From the NCBI GenBank assembly GCA_003228735.1, contig QIFG01000076.1, positions 1-64,000 on the forward strand: a DNA stretch of 64,000 nucleotides, given 5' to 3'. The notes under the pieces were generated by a model. It did no database searches and was not told the DNA's origin. It saw only the letters and a program-made list of their open reading frames with translations. The stretch is from Zetaproteobacteria bacterium. GTDB taxonomy: Bacteria; Pseudomonadota; Zetaproteobacteria; Mariprofundales; Mariprofundaceae. Below, piece by piece: positions 1 through 7,237 of this stretch. Each line of letters begins with the position of its first letter. The first letter of the stretch is position 1. A program made the translations under genes and the position numbers.

Positions 1-386
1 CTTCGCCTGCCTTGAAGAAACTCTACCGGACGGTGCGCGAAGGACAGGATATCGGCCTGAACATGGTTGCCGCCGGAGTCAACGGCGCCGATGTGCACAA
101 AACCATTCTCACACATTTTGAGAACAGGGGATTCCCTACGGGAACAAAAAACGGGAAACAGGTGGGCTTTTTTCATGGCGCCGGTCACGGCCTTGGCCTG
201 GACATCCACGAGAATCCCCGTATATCAACGCAGAAATCACAGTTGCAGGCAGGCCATGTCGTAACCGTTGAGCCTGGATTGTATTATCCGGACTTGGGCG
301 GTGTACGTCTGGAAGACGTTGTTGTCGTGCGGGAAGGCGGGTGCGAAAATCTGACCCTCTATCCACGCCGGTTTGAAATTTCTTGA
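1..386 (+). CDS. M24 family metallopeptidase (Xaa-Pro aminopeptidase/dipeptidase type), C-terminal part
   Basis: The reading frame is open to the left edge of the window, so only the last ~128 residues are present. Two hallmarks of the pita-bread M24 fold are visible: HGAGHGLGLDIHENPR, which carries metal- and substrate-binding histidines, and VEPGLYYPDLGGVRLEDVV, which carries the last metal-binding glutamates. Family members remove N-terminal residues ahead of proline, or methionine, using two metal ions in the cytoplasm. The GLGLDIHE and GGVRLED pattern favours the Xaa-Pro (PepP/PepQ) branch over methionine aminopeptidase. The stop is followed 31 bases later by the cyclic-nucleotide-binding gene on the same strand. 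Confidence 0.88.
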   Translation, partial: SPALKKLYRTVREGQDIGLNMVAAGVNGADVHKTILTHFENRGFPTGTKNGKQVGFFHGAGHGLGLDIHENPRISTQKSQLQAGHVVTVEPGLYYPDLGGVRLEDVVVVREGGCENLTLYPRRFEIS

Positions 387-408
387 ATCCGGATTCACTC
401 GCTATAAT
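383..408 (+). promoter_or_regulatory. Candidate sigma70 promoter with perfect -10 box
   Basis: TATAAT lies at 403-408. The -35 region is poor: TTGAAT at 383-388 is only 14 bases away, and TTCTTG at 380-385 has a 17-base spacing but weak match. Transcription starting about 7 bases after the -10 would begin at or just before the ATG at 418, so the mRNA would be almost leaderless. It sits right after the upstream peptidase stop codon. Confidence 0.5.
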
Positions 409-417
409 AGGCTTGCC

Positions 418-1296
418 ATGTCTACCGACCCGACCCTGATGGAACTGCAACAACAACCGCATGAGCATGCGGCTCTGCTTGATGCCGAGTGCTTTCCCAT
501 CCTGGCCGGCATGTCGCCGGTACACCTGCAAATCCTCAATAAGACCGCTCGCGTCATGTACATCTCCGCCGGCATCAATGTCATACAGGAAGGCGATGCC
601 GCCAACAGTCTGTATTTCATCCGTAGCGGCAAGCTTGCCATCAGCAAACGTGTGCGCGACCAACCCAAGCAAATCACCTACATGGGAGAGGGAAGTATTC
701 TGGGTGAATTCGGCGTTCTGCACGGCAAGCCACGTTACACATCAGTCCATACGGAGGAATTCTGCCAGGCAATCCGTGTGGATGGAGCCTCAATTCTGCA
801 GGTGCTGGAAGTGGATGGGGAATTCAACATACGCCTGAGCCAGTTGCTCCGTGAACGTTTGCTGGACAGCTTCTTTTTTACCCACCCGGTGTTTCAACAA
901 CTCTCAGCCGAACAACGCCTGAAGCTTGCTAGTTTGCTTCATATTCAAAGCTATGCTCTGGGTGAGTCCATCTGCGCACAAGGGGACAAACACCAGGGCA
1001 TGCACTTCATTCTTTCCGGTAAAGCGGAAATCAGCTATGTGTCGGAATCCGGCCATAATGTACTGCTGGAAATCCGGCGCGCCAATGATTTGATCGGGGA
1101 AATGGGAAGCCACGATCAGGCGAAGGCGCCCTATTCCACCACCGCCACCAGCGATCTGGATTTGCTGCTCATTGATAATGAAGCCATGCATGCCATAGGC
1201 CAGATACATGCTCCGACACTATTGGCGCTCAAGGAAGATATGCGGAAAAGAGTTGCGCAAACCATGACACGCATAGAGGAAAACCTAGGAAACTGA
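418..1296 (+). CDS. Protein with two cyclic-nucleotide-binding domains
   Basis: This 292-residue cytoplasmic protein contains two tandem cNMP-binding (CRP-type) beta-barrel domains, about residues 28-145 and 155-265, and no helix-turn-helix or other output domain. Domain 1 has an intact phosphate-binding cassette (GEFGVLHGKPRYTSV, about 96-110) with Glu and Arg. In domain 2 the matching stretch (GEMGSHDQAKAPYST) lacks the Arg, so it probably does not bind cyclic nucleotide in the usual way. I chose the ATG at 418 because the upstream in-frame start would overlap the previous gene and lies before the predicted promoter. The 3' end overlaps the convergent flippase gene by 12 bases. The role is unknown; a regulatory or scaffold protein is likely. 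Confidence 0.82.
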   Translation: MSTDPTLMELQQQPHEHAALLDAECFPILAGMSPVHLQILNKTARVMYISAGINVIQEGDAANSLYFIRSGKLAISKRVRDQPKQITYMGEGSILGEFGVLHGKPRYTSVHTEEFCQAIRVDGASILQVLEVDGEFNIRLSQLLRERLLDSFFFTHPVFQQLSAEQRLKLASLLHIQSYALGESICAQGDKHQGMHFILSGKAEISYVSESGHNVLLEIRRANDLIGEMGSHDQAKAPYSTTATSDLDLLLIDNEAMHAIGQIHAPTLLALKEDMRKRVAQTMTRIEENLGN

Positions 1297-2199
1297 TTTA
1301 GGGCCGGTTTTCTTTAGCGCCTTTGTGCCGCCAAGGCGCCACAAGACGATACTCCCGGGGATTGCCACAATCACAAGAACCACTACCCACAGAGCCGCCA
1401 TGGCTGCTGCGGCATCACTGCTGCCGTCAAAATAAACCGCCAAACCCACATAACCGGTTTCACGGATTCCAAAGCCATTGAACGAAATAGGAACGGCCGA
1501 AGCAAGGCCCACCAGACCAACGATAAAACCCAGTGTCGGCCAGCTTAATTCCAGCCCAACGGACAGGGCCAGCAGCACATGCGCCTGCACGACAAGCACC
1601 TGAAACACGAGGGAAATTGGCATACTTCGCCACCATGCCGCGTGAAATGGCGGCGTACTGATGGGCAATGCCTTCCAGGAGGAAAATGCTCGCGGCAAAC
1701 GGGGCGCCCAGCATCCGTAAGTGAGTATGGCCAGCCACAACATGGCCACGGCTGCCAACCAGATAACCAACCACACATCGGGCAAATCAATCGCCAGCAT
1801 GCAGGCACTGGCTAATAACGTCAGGGCACAAACGCCGTTAACTCGCTCCAGAATCACACTGGCCGCCGCATTCCACCCCTGACCGTTTCGAGGCTTCGCC
1901 AGAAGATAGGCGCGCGCCGCATCCCCGCCCACGATCGATGGCAGAAACAGGCTCAGGAAAATCCCCAGAAAATAAAGCTGAACCTTGCGGGCCAGATGCA
2001 CCGTCATGCCAAGGCCGCGCGCCAGCCAGGTCCAGCGAATGGCACACAGAAACTGCCCGAAAAACATACACAAACAGGCCAAAGCCACCCAACCGGCATT
2101 TACCTGCTGCAGGCGCTGCCAGGTAGCTTCCAGATCAAGCTGGGTCACAAGCCAGGTCAGTACGGCAGCAGAAATCAGCAGTTTAATTATAAGTTGCAA
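1285..2199 (-). CDS. Flippase-like / lysylphosphatidylglycerol synthase TM-domain family membrane protein
   Basis: The product is 304 residues and very hydrophobic, with about eight transmembrane segments. It carries family signatures: SLFLPSIVGGDAARAYLLAK near residues 85-105 and FNGFGIRETGYVGL near the C-terminus. This UPF0104/AglD2-like family consists of stand-alone versions of the MprF flippase domain and often accompanies polyprenyl-phosphate glycosyltransferases, as it does here (the next two genes upstream are GT2 and GT39). Transport of a lipid-linked sugar or lipid across the inner membrane is an inference. The start codon is TTG, preceded by a purine-rich AGAGAGAG stretch. A second member of the family is at 22795-23772. 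Confidence 0.82.
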   Translation of the reverse strand: MQLIIKLLISAAVLTWLVTQLDLEATWQRLQQVNAGWVALACLCMFFGQFLCAIRWTWLARGLGMTVHLARKVQLYFLGIFLSLFLPSIVGGDAARAYLLAKPRNGQGWNAAASVILERVNGVCALTLLASACMLAIDLPDVWLVIWLAAVAMLWLAILTYGCWAPRLPRAFSSWKALPISTPPFHAAWWRSMPISLVFQVLVVQAHVLLALSVGLELSWPTLGFIVGLVGLASAVPISFNGFGIRETGYVGLAVYFDGSSDAAAAMAALWVVVLVIVAIPGSIVLWRLGGTKALKKTGPKSVS

Positions 2200-2267
2200 A
2201 AAACTCTCTCTGTTAGCATCCGATTTATGCTTGGCCAGGAATAACTACTTACGTCAGACAATAGAGC

Positions 2268-3239
2268 TTACGGTTTGGCTGTCTTATTCTTGCCCGCATC
2301 AATCCGGCGGCGGATATGATAGTGCTGCCTTCCTGCGGCCGCATAATAAGTGCGCGCCTGCATTTCCAGGATCAGGCCGATGCCGAACAACAACAGGCCG
2401 CTGACAATCAGCAGCGATCCAAACTGCAGCATGGGACGGCCCGCAAGTTCGGCGCCGAATGCAAGTTTCTCGACGCTCAGCCACAGATCAATCGCAACCC
2501 CCGAAAAGAAGCTGACCAGACCAATCGGCCCGAACAGTTGCAGCGGGCGATCCGTGAAACGCTGGAAAAACAATACCAGCAACAGATCAACGAGAACGCG
2601 AAGCGTACGGCCAATACCATACTTGCTTGCGCCAAAGCGGCGCGGGTGATGCGCAACCGCTTCCTCGCCGATGCGGCTGCCGAATAGCGCCGCCAGGGCC
2701 GGCAGGAAGCGATGCTGCTCCCCATAGAGCCGGAGATTCTTGGCCACCTTGGCCCGCATCAGTTTCATTGGACAGCCGTAATCGTGCAGAAAAACGCCTG
2801 TAGACAAACGGATCAGTGCATTGGCCACCCTTGAAGGAAACTTGCGGGACAGGCCGGCATCCTTGCGATCCTTGCGCCAGCCGTTGACCAGATCCAGATC
2901 ATCCCGCTGCAGGCGCTCAAGCAACCGTGGAATATCTGCAGGGTCCATTTGCAGGTCACCGTCCATATAAGCGATGTATTCGCCGCGGGCAGCCTCAAAG
3001 CCGGCACTCATGGCTGCGGTCTGGCCAAAATTCCGCCTTAACTGGATGCCTGTGACGTGAGGATTGGATCTGGTTGCCGCCTCGATTCTTTCAAAGGTGG
3101 CGTCTTCGGAACCGTCATCTACCAGAATAAGCTCGTAATCCAGCCCGGCAAGCGCCGCGGCAGTTTGCTCCACCAGTAACGGCACATTGTCCTGTTCACA
3201 GTACAACGGCACAACAACGGAAATTACGGGCTTGTCCAT
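2268..3239 (-). CDS. GT2 family polyprenyl-phosphate glycosyltransferase (GtrB/ArnC/DPM1 type)
   Basis: The 323-residue protein has an N-terminal GT-A domain (VVPLYCEQDNVP; LVDDGSEDAT near 40-48; YMDGDLQMDP near 91-100, the metal-binding DXD region) and two C-terminal hydrophobic segments near 235-255 and 270-292. This is the layout of enzymes that load a sugar from a nucleotide donor onto undecaprenyl phosphate at the inner membrane. Its ATG lies inside the 3' end of the GT39 gene (16-base overlap), so the two are probably co-translated and functionally paired: this enzyme would make the lipid-linked sugar that the GT39 enzyme transfers. Which sugar cannot be read from sequence. Confidence 0.9.
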   Translation of the reverse strand: MDKPVISVVVPLYCEQDNVPLLVEQTAAALAGLDYELILVDDGSEDATFERIEAATRSNPHVTGIQLRRNFGQTAAMSAGFEAARGEYIAYMDGDLQMDPADIPRLLERLQRDDLDLVNGWRKDRKDAGLSRKFPSRVANALIRLSTGVFLHDYGCPMKLMRAKVAKNLRLYGEQHRFLPALAALFGSRIGEEAVAHHPRRFGASKYGIGRTLRVLVDLLLVLFFQRFTDRPLQLFGPIGLVSFFSGVAIDLWLSVEKLAFGAELAGRPMLQFGSLLIVSGLLLFGIGLILEMQARTYYAAAGRQHYHIRRRIDAGKNKTAKP

Positions 3240-4822
3240 GCTTCATCCTCCGCCGCCGCCAAGCTTAACAGCATCAGCTGCTTGCGGGCATACAGACCGT
3301 ATACCTGCTCATGCACAACCAGCCGCGCGCGCATCCTGGCAGGAAGTTCATCCATCGTATTCTCCGGCATAACCACGGCCTTTCCATCCTTCAGCCAGGC
3401 CGATACATCAGCCATGCTGCCAAGCTGCGGCAACCTGCCGCCATGATAGAATAACAGCGACGGCTGGAAATAGCGGTATGTCGCCAACTGGTTGCCATCA
3501 AAGCCGGCCTCATTCGCCTTCTGTGCCAAACGCGGAGCTGCCTTGTGCGCCTCAAAGGCAGGCGCCGCCCAGCCGGCCAGCAGCGCCACACAAACCGTCA
3601 TCGCCAGTCCAATTGCCGGCACGCATGTCCACTTCTGACTGAAAAGCAACCAGCCAGCCACAGCAACAACCGGCAGAAAGCTTGCGGCAAAAACCCATTC
3701 CCCCGGCCACTGGAACTGCAAGCCAATCCCCGCCCCAATAGCCAGCGACACGGACAAGGCCAAAGCAACCGATAAAAGCCAACGGCCTGCCCATTTTGAC
3801 TCGGCTTCACACAACCATGAACCCATCAACAAGGCTACAGCGGGAAAAACCGGCAGGATGTAGTTCGGCAACTGGGTACGGGCGATACTGAAAAAAAGTA
3901 CAAACGCACCAATCCAGCACAACAGGAACAGGCGCAGCGGCTCAGTCCGCAACTCGGTCAAACGCCAGGCGCCGAAGATCAGCGCCGACAGCAGCAGCCC
4001 GCTCCATGGGAATGCCCCCAGAAATAGTGAAAGAAGATAAAGGCCAGGGAATCCCCTATGGCCTTGCAGTGGCTCGGAGAAGCGGTCGATGTTGTGGTGC
4101 AGGATAAAGCCTTCCAGCCAGGCGCCATCGGTTAATACACCTACGGCGATATACCAGGGCAGTGCCACGGCCAGTATGATCAGCAGGCCGCGCAAGGGCC
4201 TGAACCACATAATATCCCGCCACTTTCCCGCCAGCAGCAAAAAGGAGAGGAACACCAATCCCGGCATCAACACGGCCACAGGCCCCTTCGCCAGCACACC
4301 GAATCCAATGGCCACGTAGGCAGCATACAGCAGACGGGGAGAATCCGGTCTTTCCCAGTAGACGCAAAACAGGGCGAGCATCGCAAAGCATATGCACAGC
4401 ATGAAAACCGGATCGGGCGTAGCCGCCCGGCCAATCACCACAATGTGCAGCGTGGTGGCGAATATCAGAGCGGCATAGGCTCCAGCCCTTGCACTCACAA
4501 GCCTGCTGCCGAAATGAAAGATGATGAAAGTCAGCGCCGTCATCGAAAGCGCCGATGGCAGCCGGGCCGCGAATTCATTTACGCCAAACAGTGAAAAGGC
4601 AGGCATCATCAACCAGTACAGCAGAATCGGTTTGTCGAACCTGAGATCGCCGTTGAATACCGGCACCCACCAGTTGCCCGCCTCCAGCATCTCGCGGGCG
4701 CATACGGCGTTATTGGGCTCGTCCACATCCCACAGGGAATTACCATTCAGCATGAACAGGAAATTCACGGCGCAAATGAGCAACAGCCAGGGCACCGGCT
4801 TTTCAAGTATGCGCTCAAGCAT
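3224..4822 (-). CDS. GT39 family (ArnT-like) membrane glycosyltransferase
   Basis: The product is 532 residues with about 11-12 transmembrane segments. The first periplasmic loop has the family DE motif (WDVDEPNNAVCAREMLEAGNWWVP) followed by FDKPILLYWLMMP, matching the ArnT/PMT pattern in which the acidic pair acts in catalysis. Such enzymes transfer a sugar from undecaprenyl phosphate to lipid A, a glycan or a protein on the periplasmic side. I start it at the ATG at 4822, which overlaps the yggU stop by 8 bases; an upstream TTG at 4840 is less likely. It overlaps the GT2 partner gene by 16 bases. The acceptor is unknown. Confidence 0.88.
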   Translation of the reverse strand: MLERILEKPVPWLLLICAVNFLFMLNGNSLWDVDEPNNAVCAREMLEAGNWWVPVFNGDLRFDKPILLYWLMMPAFSLFGVNEFAARLPSALSMTALTFIIFHFGSRLVSARAGAYAALIFATTLHIVVIGRAATPDPVFMLCICFAMLALFCVYWERPDSPRLLYAAYVAIGFGVLAKGPVAVLMPGLVFLSFLLLAGKWRDIMWFRPLRGLLIILAVALPWYIAVGVLTDGAWLEGFILHHNIDRFSEPLQGHRGFPGLYLLSLFLGAFPWSGLLLSALIFGAWRLTELRTEPLRLFLLCWIGAFVLFFSIARTQLPNYILPVFPAVALLMGSWLCEAESKWAGRWLLSVALALSVSLAIGAGIGLQFQWPGEWVFAASFLPVVAVAGWLLFSQKWTCVPAIGLAMTVCVALLAGWAAPAFEAHKAAPRLAQKANEAGFDGNQLATYRYFQPSLLFYHGGRLPQLGSMADVSAWLKDGKAVVMPENTMDELPARMRARLVVHEQVYGLYARKQLMLLSLAAAEDEAWTSP

Positions 4823-5132
4823 GCGACATCCAGTCTTCAAGGCGCCGCATTAACACACGCGCATCACCATGGACAAAAACACGCTTTGCCCGCGACGTGT
4901 GGCCACCCACGATCCGGACTTGCTGCCTGGACAACGACAATCCTTTCGCTATGAACGCCACCAGAGCCTGATTGGCCTTGCCGTCTTGCGCCGCTTCATG
5001 CACGGCAATTTTAACCGCATCCCCATGCAGGCCGCGAAGCTGTTCTTTTTTTGCGCCCGGCTGGGTATGAACATTCAGATAGATACCGCCTTCAGTCTGT
5101 TTGACGGCGGCTGCAAACCCAGTCTGATTCAC
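4815..5132 (-). CDS. yggU: DUF167 / YggU family protein
   Basis: This small 105-residue cytoplasmic protein matches the YggU/DUF167 family across its length: HTQPGAKKEQLRGLHGDAVKIAV, then DGKANQALVAFIAKGLSLSRQQVRIVGGHTSRAKRVFV. The family function is not established. Its ATG overlaps the yggT stop by 4 bases (ATGA), and its own stop overlaps the GT39 start by 8 bases. The yggT-yggU-proC-yggS neighbourhood is common in proteobacteria and supports the call. Confidence 0.9.
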   Translation of the reverse strand: MNQTGFAAAVKQTEGGIYLNVHTQPGAKKEQLRGLHGDAVKIAVHEAAQDGKANQALVAFIAKGLSLSRQQVRIVGGHTSRAKRVFVHGDARVLMRRLEDWMSHA

Positions 5133-5428
5133 GCAATCAGGCTGACTGCAATGCGTTGCAGGCTTGGAACCAGAAAGCTGTCGAGAAAGAGCGCGGCAAA
5201 TATGACCAGCATGGGCGAGAGATCCACACCACCAAAGCCTGGGACATAACGGCGCACCGGATACAACAGCGGCTCAGACATCTGGATAATAGCCCGCACG
5301 ATGGGGTTATACGGATCGGGCGACACCCAGGAGAGTACGGCCCGGGCAATCACAATGATCATGACGGCGACCAGCACAAAATGCACCAGCATGGCCAGGG
5401 CCTGGAGAAAGTATCCGAGTACAAACAT
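5129..5428 (-). CDS. yggT: YggT family membrane protein
   Basis: The product is 99 residues with two hydrophobic spans (about 5-30 and 65-90) around the family signature RAVLSWVSPDPYNPIVRAIIQMSEPLLYPVRR. YggT proteins are small inner-membrane proteins of unclear function, related to plant CCB3 and often found beside proC and yggU. The start is 9 bases after the proC stop, with a purine-rich AAGGAGAGAAC stretch upstream of the ATG. It is translationally coupled to yggU through a 4-base overlap. Confidence 0.9.
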   Translation of the reverse strand: MFVLGYFLQALAMLVHFVLVAVMIIVIARAVLSWVSPDPYNPIVRAIIQMSEPLLYPVRRYVPGFGGVDLSPMLVIFAALFLDSFLVPSLQRIAVSLIA

Positions 5429-5437
5429 GTTCTCTCC

Positions 5438-6244
5438 TTACTTCCTTGCCAGGGCCTTGGAACACTTCTGGGCGGCCAATATCCCCTTGCGTATGGCGCC
5501 GGGAAGACCCTGTTCATACATGACATCAAGGGCTGCCTGTGTCGTACCCCCCGGGCTGGTCACCTGATGCCTGAGTTCGGCAGCAGACCTGCCGCTTTCG
5601 ACCAGCATGCGGCCGGCGCCAACCGCCGTTTGCGTCGCCAGCCTGCCAGCCAACTCCCTGGGAAGACCCAGCGTCTCCGCCGCCGCCTGCACAAGCTCCG
5701 CCAGTAAAAAGTAATAGGCAGGCCCGCTTCCCGACACAGCCGTCACAGCGTGCAACATGCCTTCATCTTCCACCCATGCCGTTTCCCCGGCGCAACCAAG
5801 CACATATTCGGCCCGCTTCCTATGCTCCTCGCTCGCCTTGCTGAACAGCACCGACATGCCTGCGCCAACCAGACATGGCGTATTCGGCATGACACGAACC
5901 CAGTCTACTTCCTCCGCCAGCGCTTCTTTCAAAGTCTGACTGCTGACTCCGGCGGCAATACTGATCAGCGTTGCATCATCCTTGATGCATAAGCCCAGGC
6001 CGGATAACACCTTTGCAACCTGCTGGGGTTTTACCGCCAGCACCAGCACATCGGCCTGTTCGGCCAGCTTACCGTTATCAGCTTCGATGTGGACATCGTA
6101 ACTGGCCTGCATGTATTGCAAACGGGCAGCATTTATATCCGACACGTGCAGGTGATTTACAGCATGTCCGGCCCGGATGAGACCTGCGACCAGCGCCTCG
6201 GTCATATTGCCAGCGCCAATAAAGGCAATGTTGAGCTTTTTCAT
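5438..6244 (-). CDS. proC: Pyrroline-5-carboxylate reductase
   Basis: ProC reduces 1-pyrroline-5-carboxylate to L-proline with NAD(P)H, the last step of proline synthesis. The 268-residue length is normal. The N-terminal Rossmann motif IAFIGAGNMTEALVAGL binds the cofactor, VLAVKPQQ is conserved, and the C-terminal signature TAVSGSGPAYYFLLAE is followed by the helical dimer domain with TSPGGTTQAAL. An AAAGGA ribosome-binding site lies just before the ATG. The gene is separated from yggS upstream by a 348-base gap filled with a repeat element. Confidence 0.95.
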   Translation of the reverse strand: MKKLNIAFIGAGNMTEALVAGLIRAGHAVNHLHVSDINAARLQYMQASYDVHIEADNGKLAEQADVLVLAVKPQQVAKVLSGLGLCIKDDATLISIAAGVSSQTLKEALAEEVDWVRVMPNTPCLVGAGMSVLFSKASEEHRKRAEYVLGCAGETAWVEDEGMLHAVTAVSGSGPAYYFLLAELVQAAAETLGLPRELAGRLATQTAVGAGRMLVESGRSAAELRHQVTSPGGTTQAALDVMYEQGLPGAIRKGILAAQKCSKALARK

Positions 6245-6355
6245 GGTTAGTCCTTTAGTCGCTTACTAACGAAATCTAATGCAAAAAGCACAAGATATTT
6301 TACCACAAAGGCACAAAGTCACGAAGAATATAGAAAAACAGGACGGATTGATTCA

Positions 6356-6486
6356 GAGCAGAGCAAGAAAGAAAGAAGAAAGGGGACAGTTTACTTTCTT
6401 CGGAACGAAAAAGTGACACTGTCCCCTTTTTGTCCACAGATGTCTCTGCATGCATGCCTGACGGCAGACAGGCCGCACAAAAAGTG
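6356..6486. mobile_element. 131-bp nested insertion with 6-bp target duplication
   Basis: The sequence GATTCA occurs at 6350-6355 and again at 6487-6492. In the uninterrupted copy B, GATTCA occurs once at the same place, followed directly by TATTGTCTTTACG. The 131 bases between are therefore an insertion into copy A with a 6-bp duplicated target. The insert has no reading frame of note and carries an imperfect hairpin (6380-6428). It is too short to encode a transposase, so it must have been moved in trans. Confidence 0.75.
6380..6428. repeat. GGGGACAGT hairpin (REP-like)
   Basis: The arms AAGGGGACAGTTTACTTTC and GAAAAAGTGACACTGTCCCC form an imperfect stem of about 19 base pairs around a short TTCGGAAC centre. 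GGGGACAG palindromes of this kind are typical of REP-like sequences that accompany IS200-like (RAYT) transposases in many proteobacteria; the link here is by resemblance only, since no transposase gene is in the window. Confidence 0.65.
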
Positions 6487-6592
6487 GATTCATATGCCTT
6501 TACGCTTTGTGTCTTGGTGCCTTTGTGGTTCAATCTTTTCCTGTTTGGTTCCAGCTTCGCAGGGTTAGGGTAAGTTAACATTAACAGCCTCT

Positions 6593-7237
6593 TCACTCAA
6601 TGTTCCCAAGCCCGAACAATACCGAACCCAGGCGCACCATGGTCGCCCCTTCCTCAACAGCGATACGGAAATCGCCACTCATCCCCATGGAAAGCCCGCC
6701 AAGGCTCCCATCAGCCAACCCATCCCGCAAGCACCGCAATGCGCTGAAACACCTGCGCGCATCGCTTCCCCTGGGCGCCATGCACATCAAGCCCGTGATC
6801 TCGAGCTCAGGGATGCATGAAACCTGCTCATATAAAACAGGGAGATTTTCGGGCAAAACGCCATGCTGATGCGGCAAGTCACCCACATTGACCTGCAACA
6901 GGACAGGTAACCGACGACCCCTGACGTGTCTGGCAACGGCGGCAGCAGTCTCGGCATCCTCGACCGAATGCCACATGCCGACATGGCGGCCGACATACCT
7001 GGCCTTGTTCTTCTGCACAGGCCCGATCATGTGCCAAAAGAGGTCTGGAAACTGTTGCGCACGGTCGCGCAGAGATTGCGGCCTTGATTCGGCAAAGTCC
7101 CGCTGCCCGGCGCCCGCCAGACACGCAACCGCCGCATCCGGCGCATACTTTGAAACAGCAATCAGGCGCGTATGCGTAGATTCAAGCTCATCTTTCAGCT
7201 GCCGCCAACGCTGCAGCAGCGACTGGCTATCGGCCAT
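6593..7237 (-). CDS. yggS: PLP homeostasis protein, YggS/PLPBP family
   Basis: The product is a pyridoxal-phosphate-binding protein with the alanine racemase N-terminal barrel but no racemase activity in known members; it is involved in vitamin B6 and amino-acid homeostasis. The PLP lysine is in LIAVSKYAPD (Lys30). Other family marks are the WHMIGPVQKNKARYVG, TGLMCMAP, LSMGMSGDFRIAVEEGATMVRLGSVLFG stretches. At 214 residues it is slightly shorter than the usual ~230. I start it at the ATG at 7237, with AAAGGT upstream, 11 bases inside the end of the WecA-like gene; an upstream ATG at 7258 is possible. Confidence 0.93.
   Translation of the reverse strand: MADSQSLLQRWRQLKDELESTHTRLIAVSKYAPDAAVACLAGAGQRDFAESRPQSLRDRAQQFPDLFWHMIGPVQKNKARYVGRHVGMWHSVEDAETAAAVARHVRGRRLPVLLQVNVGDLPHQHGVLPENLPVLYEQVSCIPELEITGLMCMAPRGSDARRCFSALRCLRDGLADGSLGGLSMGMSGDFRIAVEEGATMVRLGSVLFGLGNIE

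Larger units (their letters stand above)
6262..6572 (+). repeat. CCACAAAGGCACAAAG-type intergenic repeat, copy A (interrupted)
   Basis: Read on the + strand, 6262-6355 and 6487-6572 together match the reverse complement of copy B (about 10908-11080) almost base for base. The shared parts run from GCTTACTAACGAAA through GCAAAAAGCACAAGATATTTTACC and CACAAAGGCACAAAGTCACG to the end GCAGGGTTAGG. The element contains long inward-facing near-palindromic arms (CCACAAAGGCACAAAG and its complement). It fills the proC-yggS gap, so this stretch holds no gene. Unlike copy B it is split near its middle by a separate insertion (6356-6486). Confidence 0.9.

Noticed and set aside
6300-6596. 98-codon reading frame on the minus strand
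   Set aside because: It is formed by the repeat copy A and its nested insertion and has no family resemblance.
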